61,246 nt of DNA from a virus, in the IMG/VR virus record IMGVR_UViG_3300044251_000017, positions 1 to 61,246 of that record; one strand, given 5' to 3'. The position numbers and the translations under genes were made by a program. Numbering within the stretch: position 1 is the stretch's first letter; each line of letters starts with the position of its first letter. Below the pieces are notes generated by a model. It was not told where the DNA came from and did no database searches. It saw only the letters and a program-made list of their open reading frames with translations. Below, piece by piece: positions 1 through 7,813 of this stretch.

Positions 1-619
1 TCTTGTCGCCGGCCCACTGCTTGTAGAGCTCGATGGCGAATTGGATCACCGACATGACCCCGCCGAGTGGGGGCGCGACACCGCGCGAGTAGGTGACCAC
101 GGTCGGCCCGCGGCTGCCGCACAGCGACCAGGTGCGGCCGTCGGTGCGCTCGATCCAGCCCGAGCGCGACAGGCGGTAAAGGTCGGGGTCCAGCGCCGAG
201 CTGCCCTCGGTCACCTCGGTGATGGCGGTCGCGCTGCCGTCCAGCTTGAGCGCGACGGGCGAGGGGTGCGTGCCCGAGTAGCCGACCAGGTAGCCCCATC
301 CGTACCAAGCTTCCCCCGCGAGGATGCCGTTGGACCAGCATCCACACGAGTAGTCGGACTCGAACGGCCACGTCCCGGTGCCGATGGCGGCCGGGCGGGA
401 GGCGAAGGTGGCGGTGGCCTCGCAGCCGATACCGAGCCACCGCGAGCCGGACAGCAGGTACAGCACTTCGGACGCGTACATGATCAGCACGCGCCACTGG
501 TTGTCCGAGAGCAAGGCCCGGTACGTCTCCGGGATGTCGGACGGCTGCGCCCACGGACCACACAGCATGGCCGTGGTGTTCGCCGGCGGGCCGTCCGGCA
601 CCGGGACGGGATTGGTCAT
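1..619 (-). CDS. Head-to-tail connector, N-terminal part (cut by left edge)
   Basis: The reading frame starts at ATG 619 and stays open to base 1, giving 206 residues with no stop. The pattern is typical of actinophage head-to-tail connector proteins: an N-terminal helix, a segment with YLLSGSRW, a Cys-containing CGCW stretch, an LDPDLYRL motif and a late VTYSRGVAPPLGG segment. Such proteins form the neck ring between portal and tail. The start overlaps the stop of the gene at 616-1284 as ATGA. The missing C-terminus appears to be the fragment at the right edge of the window (61051-61246). Family assignment rests on remembered sequence patterns. Confidence 0.7.
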   Translation of the reverse strand, partial: MTNPVPVPDGPPANTTAMLCGPWAQPSDIPETYRALLSDNQWRVLIMYASEVLYLLSGSRWLGIGCEATATFASRPAAIGTGTWPFESDYSCGCWSNGILAGEAWYGWGYLVGYSGTHPSPVALKLDGSATAITEVTEGSSALDPDLYRLSRSGWIERTDGRTWSLCGSRGPTVVTYSRGVAPPLGGVMSVIQFAIELYKQWAGDK

Positions 620-1284
620 GCCTGCGCGACCACCGCGGAGAATCCGGGCTCAAGGTCCGGCAAGGCGGACTCGCGGCAGTACTGCCACACGCGGTCCGCC
701 GGGTGATCGAAGTCGTCCGACGGGCCGGTGCCCCATCCGGCGTTCTGCAACGAGTAGCCGTCGAACTCGGGGATCATGGCTTCCTCGCCGCCGAGCACCC
801 ACGAGCCCGAGGGGATGAGGAACGCGCGCGGCAGGATCCAGTGGAAGTACGGCAGCGAGGCGGCCAGCGTCGAGCCGATGATGGCCCTCGTCCAGAACTC
901 CAGGGAGACGCCGTTGGGCACCTCCTCAACGCCCACGAGCGGCGCGCGGTACCCGATCTGGTTCGGCGTTGGCGTGGCGGTGTCGTTGATGACCTCGCCG
1001 CCGATGAGGAACTGCGTCAGGTTTGGATCGGGGGTGCAGATCTGCAAGCCCTTGATCGAACCGCGCTTGAGCGTGTAGGGCGCCTGGTAGTTGACGCAGG
1101 CGATCCCGGTGCCGTTGAGCTGCGTGACCTGCTTGGCGTCCTCGTATTCGAGGCCGATCTCGGTCTTGACCAGCGCATCGGACACGTAGGCGTTCGACGC
1201 GCCCACGAGCGGCACGCCGGCCTCGTCCAGCTTGGTCACGCGGATGCCGAGGGCAAACAGCGTGCCTGCTCCGTCGTAGGACAT
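616..1284 (-). CDS. Putative virion head or neck structural protein
   Basis: This encodes 222 residues and lies between the capsid genes and the connector, with a 4-base overlap to the connector start. The sequence is rich in beta-prone segments, has no predicted membrane helix and contains four scattered cysteines. Position and size suggest a head decoration, capsid pentamer or neck protein, but I do not recognise a family. The start is ATG at 1284, preceded on the minus strand by a GGAAACC-like purine stretch. Structural role is inferred from position only. Confidence 0.55.
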   Translation of the reverse strand: MSYDGAGTLFALGIRVTKLDEAGVPLVGASNAYVSDALVKTEIGLEYEDAKQVTQLNGTGIACVNYQAPYTLKRGSIKGLQICTPDPNLTQFLIGGEVINDTATPTPNQIGYRAPLVGVEEVPNGVSLEFWTRAIIGSTLAASLPYFHWILPRAFLIPSGSWVLGGEEAMIPEFDGYSLQNAGWGTGPSDDFDHPADRVWQYCRESALPDLEPGFSAVVAQA

Positions 1285-1294
1285 ATCGGTTTCC

Positions 1295-2440
1295 TTACGT
1301 CGCTTCCGGGATCTGCATGGCGAATTGGCAACACGGGTCGAACGCCGCGGCGAACATCCGATCGGCCCACACCTGCCGCGAGTTGAGCCGCCGATCCACC
1401 GTGACCGCCATGTCCGCGGTGGTCACCACCGGCCCGAGCCGCGCCTCGACCGGGCCGGTGGCGTACATCCACAGTCCAGCGAGCGTGGCCCGCGCGACGC
1501 CTGGCGTGGCCGTGGTGACTCCTACGGCCGGTGCCGTGCCGCCGGTGAGGCCGGTCCCGGACGCGGTCATCTGCGCGACGTTGCCGGGTGCGAGGAACGT
1601 CACCGTGTACGGACCGCCGTTCGCGCCGGTCACCGCGATGTCCCCCGGCGCGATGTTCGAGAGAGCTTCGAGCGCAGCGCGGTAGACGGCCGCGGTCGCG
1701 TTGAACGCCACGCCTGCGGTGGTCTGCCCGCTGTAGGTCGTGGTGAAGGTGCCGCCCGTCGGCGCGCCGGTGATAGTGACGGTCTGGACTTCCTGCGTGC
1801 CGGCGTCCAGCGGGCCGGTGCTGGTGTAGCCCGCATCGGCGATCACGGTGGCATCCGTGTGCGTTTTGATCTCGTTGCCCACCCGGCGCAGCTGTGCGCC
1901 GACGCGGTTGACCACGCGAATCGGGACGTGAAGGAACACCTGCTGCCCGCGGGTCTGCTCGCGCGCGGTCTGTTCGAGCAAGCCGAGCGCGTCGAGCAGG
2001 TTCTCAGGCGTCTCGGTGATGATCTCGGCGTTGTCGTCCGCGAGATAGCCGTTGCGGGTCTGCCCGTTGCGGGCCGGAATGTCGTAGGGGTCGGCCTGCG
2101 TACCGGCGCCGGTCCACAGCTCGTTCGCGACAGCGTAGGAGGCGACCGCCTCGGCGAGCCGCGTCACGCGGTCCGGGTCGAACCCGCGTTCGAGCGTGCT
2201 GCACGTGTCCACCACGCGATAGCCCGCGGGACGGTAGTAGACCGGCTGCGAGAAATCGCCGTCCGGCAGGTCGGGTTCCGAGCACGGCCCGAACACCTGC
2301 AAGGACGGGCACAGCTCGCCGCGGAACGAGATGCCTTCCATCCATGCGGTATTGGTGGAGGCGGGCATGAGTGCGGACGCGAGGAGGTTGGCCGCCGTCG
2401 GCGCGGTGGCCTTGAAGGCTTGGACCTCGGTGTAGAGCAC
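1295..2440 (-). CDS. Putative second capsid or decoration protein with Ig-like insert
   Basis: This is a 381-residue protein directly downstream of the major capsid gene. Residues about 1-220 and 320-381 form a body with GFDPDRVTRLAEAVASYAV and a final FDPCCQFAMQIPEAT segment. Between them sits an Ig-like repeat marked by FTTTYSGQTTAGVAFNATAA, a module known from phage capsid and tail surfaces. The gene pair may correspond to the hexamer and pentamer capsid proteins named in some actinophages. The start is GTG at 2440 with GAGAGGAG eight bases upstream. The Ig-like insert is seen in the sequence; the capsid role is inferred. Confidence 0.6.
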   Translation of the reverse strand: MLYTEVQAFKATAPTAANLLASALMPASTNTAWMEGISFRGELCPSLQVFGPCSEPDLPDGDFSQPVYYRPAGYRVVDTCSTLERGFDPDRVTRLAEAVASYAVANELWTGAGTQADPYDIPARNGQTRNGYLADDNAEIITETPENLLDALGLLEQTAREQTRGQQVFLHVPIRVVNRVGAQLRRVGNEIKTHTDATVIADAGYTSTGPLDAGTQEVQTVTITGAPTGGTFTTTYSGQTTAGVAFNATAAVYRAALEALSNIAPGDIAVTGANGGPYTVTFLAPGNVAQMTASGTGLTGGTAPAVGVTTATPGVARATLAGLWMYATGPVEARLGPVVTTADMAVTVDRRLNSRQVWADRMFAAAFDPCCQFAMQIPEAT

Positions 2441-2508
2441 TGGCTAACTCCTCTCGATCGGGATGGGGCCGCACGCAGTCGGGGTGCACGCGGCCCCCTC
2501 GCCACCTC

Positions 2509-4248
2509 TTACGAGATGGTGTCCCAATCGGCCGGGGCCGTGGTGCCCGCGGACGACGCACGCGGTTCGAGCGGCATGACGAGCCGCAAGGACTCCTTGC
2601 CGTCGAACGCCACACCCTCGAACGTCTCGATGAACGTCTGATACCGGTTGCGCCGGTTGAGCTCGCTGTCCCGGACGAGACCGAGGTCCAGCGTGCCGCC
2701 GTCGAGGAACAGCCAGTCACCCTCGACGAACAGCACCGAGTCGACGGCGGTCGGCCAGTCCGGCACAACGCCACCCGCGGCGGTGTCGGCGTAGGTCTGC
2801 GTCGGGATCACGACACCGTTCACCGTGGAGCCGGCGAGGCCGTCCAGGTGCCAGGTGACGTTGACGTTCCGCGTGTTGAAGAACGATTCGATGGTGGCCT
2901 GCGCCATCGCGAACAGCTCGGCCGGCGAGCCCATGGTCATGCGGCGCGCGAGGTCGGTACGGAGCATGTCGATGACCCATTGCGGCATGATCGTCCGCAG
3001 GCTCACCGAGTCGTTCAGGCGGTGGCGGTAGCGGTAGTAGCTGATCACGCGGTCGTAGGTCGCGAGCAGGTCCGCGATGGCCGACAGCTTGCCGCCGAGG
3101 CCCTTGAGCACCTTGGAACCCGCGAAGATCCGCGAGAGTAACTGGTTCTCGGCGAACCGGGCCCACGCCACCATCGAGGCGCGCGTGGTCGCATCGACCC
3201 ACTCGGTATCGAACCGGGCGGTCATGTTCGGGAACTCCAGGCACATGTACGTGGAGTAGATCGAGGCTTCGAGCACCCCGGGGCAGTCGACGGTCAGGCA
3301 CGACTTGTAGACGTTCGTGTCCGGGTCAGCCGGCGGCTGGACGATGGCCTGATCGTTGGCTTGCGTCCACACGCCGAGGCCAGTCGACATCGAGAGCGCG
3401 TCGAACGGGGCGCGGTACTGGATGCCGCCGCGCTGCACGCCGAACCGGGTGAGTGCGTCGCGCACCGGCCGGTCGGTGACACCGAGCACCTTGATGTCGT
3501 AGCGGACCTCAAGCGGCAGGCAGAGCCCACCGGCGGCCACGATCGCCTCGGGCCCCTTGGCCTCGGCGATCCTCGCGGTGTTCTGTGTGGCGTCCGTGCC
3601 GAGGGTTCGGTTCTCGGGGTAGGCGAAATCGACGCGAGCCACGTCCATCCGGCCGCCACCGCCGGTGCTGTTGGCTCGCTCGGCGAACGCCTTGAAGAAT
3701 GTGGTGTCGTCCAGGGCCATGCCCATTTCCATGCCCGGCACGCCGCCGCGCACGCGGGTCGCCACTTGGACGGTCCCCGCGGTGTTCGGCTCGGCCGGCT
3801 GGTCACCGTTGAGTCCGCCGAGGCCGGCCGCGGTGCGGGACTTGGGGGCCGCCTTCTTGGCGGTCTTGCCCTCGTCTATCGGGTCCGCCTTGTCGGCAGC
3901 GCCCTGGCCGGGGATTTCGCCGGACGCACCGGGGTCCGGCACATCGGAGTTGTCCGGGTCCGGGTGCGGGATGTTGTCGCGCTCGGGGTCGTGCGTGCCG
4001 TCCAGCTCGGCGAGTGCCGCCTTCTGCTGGTCCGACAGGGAAGCCTCACCGGCACGGCGAGCCACCTCGGCAGTGAACGCCCGGCGCTGTTCGACCAGCG
4101 CGGTGAGCGCGGCCACGTTGTCGGCGTTGATTTCGGCGAGGGCGAGCTCACTACCCGCGGCCTTGATCGCCTCAAGTGCCGCCTTGAGATCGGCATCGGT
4201 CGCGTTCGCGAGGTCCGCGAGAATTGCCTTGATGCGTTCCGGGTCCAC
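2509..4248 (-). CDS. Major capsid protein with N-terminal scaffold-like region
   Basis: This encodes 579 residues. Residues 1-95 are alanine-rich and helical, 95-165 are an acidic and proline-rich linker, and from about 190 a shell domain begins with RVDFAYPENRTLG. The shell contains LEVRYDIKVLGVTDRPVRDAL, LPEANG-free beta-rich segments and late QWVIDMLRTDLARRM and IESFFNTRNVNVTWHLDG segments that match HK97-fold capsid proteins of actinophages. The helical N-terminus is probably a fused scaffold (delta domain) removed by the protease at 13371-15680. The start is GTG at 4248 behind GGAAGGGG. A terminator lies just upstream, so it likely has its own promoter, which I could not identify. Confidence 0.75.
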   Translation of the reverse strand: MDPERIKAILADLANATDADLKAALEAIKAAGSELALAEINADNVAALTALVEQRRAFTAEVARRAGEASLSDQQKAALAELDGTHDPERDNIPHPDPDNSDVPDPGASGEIPGQGAADKADPIDEGKTAKKAAPKSRTAAGLGGLNGDQPAEPNTAGTVQVATRVRGGVPGMEMGMALDDTTFFKAFAERANSTGGGGRMDVARVDFAYPENRTLGTDATQNTARIAEAKGPEAIVAAGGLCLPLEVRYDIKVLGVTDRPVRDALTRFGVQRGGIQYRAPFDALSMSTGLGVWTQANDQAIVQPPADPDTNVYKSCLTVDCPGVLEASIYSTYMCLEFPNMTARFDTEWVDATTRASMVAWARFAENQLLSRIFAGSKVLKGLGGKLSAIADLLATYDRVISYYRYRHRLNDSVSLRTIMPQWVIDMLRTDLARRMTMGSPAELFAMAQATIESFFNTRNVNVTWHLDGLAGSTVNGVVIPTQTYADTAAGGVVPDWPTAVDSVLFVEGDWLFLDGGTLDLGLVRDSELNRRNRYQTFIETFEGVAFDGKESLRLVMPLEPRASSAGTTAPADWDTIS

Positions 4249-4341
4249 GGTCGGCCCCTTCCATCGCTAGTACGGGCGACGGGGGCCGGATGGTGCTTAG
4301 AGCGCCTGTCCGTAGGCCACTTGGAGCGGCAAACGCACGAG

Positions 4342-4377
4342 TGCCCCGTCTGGCTTGGAACGATGCCAGACGGGGCA
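4342..4377 (-). terminator. Stem-loop terminator after 4413-4757
   Basis: A 13-base perfect inverted repeat (TGCCCCGTCTGGC with its complement) and a 10-base loop follow the stop of the upstream minus-strand gene and precede the capsid gene. There is no long U tract, as is usual for actinobacterial terminators. Confidence 0.7.
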
Positions 4378-4412
4378 GCTCGGGTGATCTGATTACGCGT
4401 TCGATACGCGGT

Positions 4413-4757
4413 TTAGTCGAGATCGTCATCCAGCGCGTGAGGCACCTGGTCGACGATCTCGGCGAGCCAGCCGGGCATCACGTTATGCCGATCCGGCACA
4501 GACCAGGCTTCGCCGCCGAGCATTTTCCCGAACGTGCCATCCTTCTTGATGTTCGGCCCACTCGCGTAGACCCACCGGTCACCGCTACGTGCGTTCGTGA
4601 AGCCCTGACTGCGGTACCGGTCCCACGGCCATCCGTTGATGGCGTCCGTGATCGTGACATAGCGGGCCTCGAATCGACGGCCTCGGGTCTGCTCGATCGT
4701 CGTCGGCGTGTCGAGCAGTAGCTCGGTGACGCGGGTAAGCGGGAGTGCGGAGTCCAT
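4413..4757 (-). CDS. Hypothetical protein, 114 aa
   Basis: No family recognised. The protein is soluble, moderately acidic at its C-terminus (ending in HALDDDLD) and contains aromatic clusters such as INGWPWDRYRSQGF and GEAWSVPDRH. The start is ATG at 4757 with AAGAAAGAAGGATC upstream as a ribosome site. It is the last gene before the terminator at 4342-4377, so it closes a small-gene transcription unit. Confidence 0.65.
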   Translation of the reverse strand: MDSALPLTRVTELLLDTPTTIEQTRGRRFEARYVTITDAINGWPWDRYRSQGFTNARSGDRWVYASGPNIKKDGTFGKMLGGEAWSVPDRHNVMPGWLAEIVDQVPHALDDDLD

Positions 4758-4790
4758 GATCCTTCTTTCTTGGCAGGTCGGATGTTCGGG

Positions 4791-5033
4791 CTAGTCGTTC
4801 TCGGCCGCGCGCGGGTCCACGGTGATGCCCTCGCCCGGATCTTCGCAAGGCGGGTAGAGGCCGACGCGCGAGGTGTGGCAGACGGGGCAGACCTCGAACA
4901 CGGGCAACTCGCAGCGCAAGATCCATTCGGGGTCAGGTTCGGGCACGAGGCCGACAGGCTGCCAGCGGTGCGCCTCGGGCTCGGACGAGATCACGGCGGG
5001 GCACGCGCCGTCGCGCGCTACGGGGTCGGTCAC
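4791..5033 (-). CDS. Small cysteine-containing protein, 80 aa
   Basis: The start GTG at 5033 overlaps the upstream stop as GTGA, implying coupled translation. The middle carries ELPVFEVCPVCHTSRVGLYPPC, where CPVCH and a further Cys could bind zinc, so a small zinc ribbon is plausible. The C-terminus is acidic. No family recognised and no function proposed. Confidence 0.65.
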   Translation of the reverse strand: MTDPVARDGACPAVISSEPEAHRWQPVGLVPEPDPEWILRCELPVFEVCPVCHTSRVGLYPPCEDPGEGITVDPRAAEND

Positions 5034-5326
5034 GAGCGCGTGTCGCGAGTCAGCTCGACGACGTTGACCGGCACAGCGAGCACGCCGATGGTGCTCGCGT
5101 ATGCCTGCGCCATGGTCGCGTGTGCGGTCGCCTGCGCCCAACACCCCATGGCCTTCTTGCCGAGGTCGTCGCGCAACTCGGCAGCCTGGTGAGTGTCGGC
5201 ATCCGCGTAGTACTGGATCTTGTCTACTGCGCGGATGCCAGCGCGCATGGCGTCCTCGGCAAGACCCATGTGCTGCCAGAAGGCGACGACGAACGGTTCG
5301 GGGCCGATTTCTTCGATTTCGGTCAC
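5030..5326 (-). CDS. Hypothetical protein, 98 aa
   Basis: The start chosen is GTG 5326, because GGAGAGGAAG lies just upstream; a longer frame to 5401 would run through a terminator hairpin. The protein is mostly helical (AEDAMRAGIRAVDKIQYYADAD and AQATAHATMAQAYAST), consistent with a small helical bundle. The 3' end overlaps the next gene by four bases. Function unknown. Confidence 0.65.
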   Translation of the reverse strand: MTEIEEIGPEPFVVAFWQHMGLAEDAMRAGIRAVDKIQYYADADTHQAAELRDDLGKKAMGCWAQATAHATMAQAYASTIGVLAVPVNVVELTRDTRS

Positions 5327-5350
5327 GTCTTCCTCTCCTGAAATGGACGG

Positions 5351-5392
5351 GCCCCCGACGACTGGCCGTGTGTGCATCCGGCCGTCGGGGGC
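5351..5392 (-). terminator. Stem-loop after 5414-5656
   Basis: A GCCCCCGACG arm pairs with CGTCGGGGGC, with a further inner GGCCG/CGGCC pairing. It lies just downstream of the leaderless gene at 5414-5656, so that gene is probably monocistronic or partly read through. Confidence 0.6.
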
Positions 5393-5413
5393 AACCCGCA
5401 TGGGGTGTTCGCT

Positions 5414-5656
5414 CTAGCCTTCGGTGATCATCTCGGCGTGCTCGGCAATCCACTCGGGCGTGAACTCGGTCCAATCGGTCACCGTGCCGACCACGAAATA
5501 CGGTTCGGTGTTGAGCGTGGCCCATACGGTCCGGCCGTCGTCACCAAGATTGGCCCATCCGTGAATGCCAGTCGCGGTCTCAAGGTGGTAGCCCCGCGAA
5601 CCCTCGGGGGCGTAGTCCGGGGCAGTGGCGATGATGGTGTTCGTCGTCTTGGTCAT
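5414..5656 (-). CDS. Hypothetical protein expressed from a leaderless promoter, 80 aa
   Basis: The start is ATG 5656, exactly six bases after the -10 box TATGAT of the palindromic-spacer promoter at 5663-5691, with no ribosome site. The protein has aromatic and acidic residues (TDWTEFTPEWIAEHAEMI) and no membrane helix. No family recognised. It is followed by a stem-loop at 5351-5392. Confidence 0.7.
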   Translation of the reverse strand: MTKTTNTIIATAPDYAPEGSRGYHLETATGIHGWANLGDDGRTVWATLNTEPYFVVGTVTDWTEFTPEWIAEHAEMITEG

Positions 5657-5662
5657 ACTCAT

Positions 5663-5691
5663 ATCATACCCCCCAATATAGGGGGATGCAA
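5663..5691 (-). promoter_or_regulatory. Palindromic-spacer promoter, leaderless, for 5414-5656
   Basis: On the minus strand TTGCAT is followed by a 17-base spacer of C5-TATATT-G6, then TATGAT and six bases to ATG. The spacer palindrome is the shared element of this genome. Confidence 0.8.
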
Positions 5692-5694
5692 TAG

Positions 5695-6267
5695 CTACGG
5701 CGTACCCGATCCGAGCAGCTTGCTGATGTCGTTGACCAGCCCACCGGTGGCATCGAGACACTGCGACGCGGTACCCGAGCACGGCGCGGACGCGGGGGGT
5801 TGCGGGAAGTCCGGCCAGTCCGGCGTGCTCGAACAGGTGTTGTTGACCTGGCGCACGCCGTTCGAGCACCACACCTCGGCCGGAATCTGGTTCCGCGCGA
5901 TGTCCGGGTTCTGCGAGTCCGGGATCTTGGGCGCGGTGGCCGGGCGAGTCTTGGGCGCGCTCGCCGGCGCACGGGTGACCGGGGCCGCGGGGACGGTCGT
6001 GGTCTGAACCCGATTTGAAACCGTGTCGGGTTGGAAGGCGGGAGGCGTCACGACCACCGGCGGCACGACCTTGACCGCGGGGAACGAGTGCTCGGGGATC
6101 GGCAGCGGCGCCGGGGCTGGGATGGTGACCGCGGTGGACGGGGAGCTCGGCGCGTCCTTGTCGTCGGCAGCGTCGTTGATCAGCCAGCCGGCGCCAAAGA
6201 GGGCCACGAGCGTGGCGCCGCCGAGGAACACGCGGACCTGCGATGCGGGCTTGCGGTGATTGGGCAT
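5695..6267 (-). CDS. Membrane-anchored proline-rich extracellular protein, 190 aa
   Basis: A short basic N-terminus (MPNHRKPASQVR) is followed by one hydrophobic helix at residues 13-31, then a long Pro/Ala/Thr/Val-rich stretch and a C-terminal part with cysteines (EVWCSNG, NNTCSS, APCSG, SQCLD). The layout suggests a type II-like anchored protein with a disulfide-bonded outer domain, perhaps acting at the cell surface or in superinfection exclusion (inference). The start is ATG 6267 with AAAGGAGAT upstream. Family unknown. Confidence 0.65.
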   Translation of the reverse strand: MPNHRKPASQVRVFLGGATLVALFGAGWLINDAADDKDAPSSPSTAVTIPAPAPLPIPEHSFPAVKVVPPVVVTPPAFQPDTVSNRVQTTTVPAAPVTRAPASAPKTRPATAPKIPDSQNPDIARNQIPAEVWCSNGVRQVNNTCSSTPDWPDFPQPPASAPCSGTASQCLDATGGLVNDISKLLGSGTP

Positions 6268-6289
6268 GGTGCGGATCTCCTTTGTGCGG

Positions 6290-7069
6290 TTAACGAGCGA
6301 GTTGAGCTTGGAGTGCGAGGCCGAGGTGCCGCGCGTAAGCGGGAGGAATGGCCTCGTTGAGTTCCTCTTGCACGTCCGTGTGATAGAGCCCGAGCGCCAC
6401 CTGTGATTCGGCGACCGAGGGCTTGCCCCCCCCGTCGCCGTAGACGCCGTAGACCGTGCCGGAGTGCCGGACGCCATGCTTGGGGCAGGGGCGGCCGTCC
6501 TCGGCGGACGAGACGAGGCAGTTGTGGCGCCATCCGATGGTGCGATGGCCGGTGTGCAGCCCACGATGCGGCTTGGGTTCCGGCACAGCGAATCCGTCCA
6601 GCTCGAAGTACCGGTGCCGATAGGTAGCGAGACGGAAGTGCTGTCCGCAGAGCATGAGGTCCCGGCGCAACTCATCACTCACGCCGTTCTCGACCGAGGT
6701 AGCCACGCCGTACGCCGTACGCAGACGTTCGTTCATCGCACGCGTGTCCGGGATGAGGTTGACGTGGTCATCCGTCCAGCCCTCGCGAGTCCGGTTGGCA
6801 GCCGTGATGGCGATGTTGGCTTGGCACGGCGGCGAGTTGTGCACGAGCACCACCGAGCGACCCGCCGCTACCAGGCCAGCCACGAGCCGCGGAACAACTT
6901 CGAGCACGTCCCCTTGAGCGAACCGGTACGGGTAGTTCGGTTGCGGGTTGATGTCCACCCCGTACACCTCGAACCCCGCATCGGTCAGACCGCGCCCGGC
7001 GCCACCCGCGCAACAGAAGCCGTCAATGGCCACGTAGCGGGTGCCGTCGGGCGCGAACCGGTCAGTCAT
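6290..7069 (-). CDS. C5-cytosine DNA methyltransferase
   Basis: This 259-residue protein carries the AdoMet-binding FCCAGGAGRG motif at residues 18-27, the catalytic NSPPCQ motif at 78-83 with nucleophile Cys82, and a SVENG motif at about 124-128. These are motifs I, IV and VI of the C5-cytosine methyltransferase family, which methylates cytosine in duplex DNA using S-adenosylmethionine. The enzyme is shorter than typical bacterial members, so the target-recognition region is small. No cognate nuclease is adjacent, so it is an orphan enzyme, most likely protecting phage DNA from host restriction. The start is ATG 7069, overlapping the upstream stop as ATGA. Confidence 0.85.
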   Translation of the reverse strand: MTDRFAPDGTRYVAIDGFCCAGGAGRGLTDAGFEVYGVDINPQPNYPYRFAQGDVLEVVPRLVAGLVAAGRSVVLVHNSPPCQANIAITAANRTREGWTDDHVNLIPDTRAMNERLRTAYGVATSVENGVSDELRRDLMLCGQHFRLATYRHRYFELDGFAVPEPKPHRGLHTGHRTIGWRHNCLVSSAEDGRPCPKHGVRHSGTVYGVYGDGGGKPSVAESQVALGLYHTDVQEELNEAIPPAYARHLGLALQAQLAR

Positions 7070-7482
7070 CGGACCGCGGTAACCGCGTAACGCGCGGCCT
7101 CGGCCTGGTCCACGCAGTTCGTGCCGTGCGCGGCGTAGACGAGGAAGTGCTTGCCACCGGGCTTCTCGGCGAGCTTCTGCGCCTTGGGGTCCGCAGTGAC
7201 GGCCGTGAGCGGCAACGGCAGATTGAGGTGCTCGGCGTTGGTCTTGCAGATCTTGCACTTGCAGGTGACGATCAGGCCGGTTGCGGCGCCGTCGGCGTCC
7301 TGCGTCTTGGACGCTGCGCGGACGACCTGCTCGGCCTGGTACTCCCGGATGGTCGCGAGGTGCGCCTTGGCCCGCGAGGGGCTGCCACCGGCGAGCATCT
7401 TGATGTAGTCCATCTGCTCGGCAATCAGGTCGGTCAAGTCGGCGTCGGTGTAGAGGTCCAGGATGTTCGTCGTCTCGTTCAT
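7066..7482 (-). CDS. Hypothetical protein with CxCxxC motif, co-transcribed with methyltransferase
   Basis: This encodes 138 residues. The N-terminal half is helical and acidic, and the middle has TCKCKICKTNAEHLNLP, a possible metal site. The start ATG 7482 lies seven bases after the TAACAT -10 box of the promoter at 7490-7518, so the message is predicted leaderless. Its 3' end overlaps the methyltransferase start by four bases, making a two-gene operon. Function unknown. Confidence 0.7.
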   Translation of the reverse strand: MNETTNILDLYTDADLTDLIAEQMDYIKMLAGGSPSRAKAHLATIREYQAEQVVRAASKTQDADGAATGLIVTCKCKICKTNAEHLNLPLPLTAVTADPKAQKLAEKPGGKHFLVYAAHGTNCVDQAEAARYAVTAVR

Positions 7483-7489
7483 GAGAAGA

Positions 7490-7518
7490 ATGTTACCCCC
7501 CATATTGGGGGGACGCAA
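7490..7518 (-). promoter_or_regulatory. Palindromic-spacer promoter, leaderless, for 7066-7482 and methyltransferase
   Basis: TTGCGT, then the 17-base spacer C6-AATAT-G6, then TAACAT and seven bases to ATG, all on the minus strand. Confidence 0.8.
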
Positions 7519-7541
7519 TAGGCAATCTACTGCGTCCCCCG

Positions 7542-7775
7542 TCACACGGTCCGACGTAGCCGGACTGCCTTCCGCTCATCGGCGGTCATGCCACCGAACA
7601 CGCCCCACGGCTCGGCGAGGTGGGCGGCCAGGCACTCGTTCGCGACCGGGCACATTCGGCACACGTCCTTCGCCTCGGTCTCCTGGAACTCAAGCAGGGC
7701 GCCGCCCTTGGCCCACGGGAAGAACACCTCGGGGTCAACGTCGCGGCACAGTGCGTCTCGCATCCACTCGTCCAT
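7542..7775 (-). CDS. WhiB-family iron-sulfur transcription factor
   Basis: This 77-residue protein has the four conserved cysteines at 10, 39, 42 and 48 (C..CxxC..C), the DPEVFFP segment, the turn motif WGVFGGM at 57-63 and a basic C-terminal RLRR. WhiB-like proteins bind a 4Fe-4S cluster and partner with the principal sigma factor at the -35 region. Phage-encoded members such as WhiBTM4 repress host whiB genes. The start is ATG 7775 behind GAGGAGGTG. It is transcribed towards the region of the promoter at 7490-7518. A second copy lies at 23058-23396. Confidence 0.9.
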   Translation of the reverse strand: MDEWMRDALCRDVDPEVFFPWAKGGALLEFQETEAKDVCRMCPVANECLAAHLAEPWGVFGGMTADERKAVRLRRTV

Positions 7776-7813
7776 CGCGCACCTCCTCGGATTGATGGGG
7801 CGCGATGGCGCCC

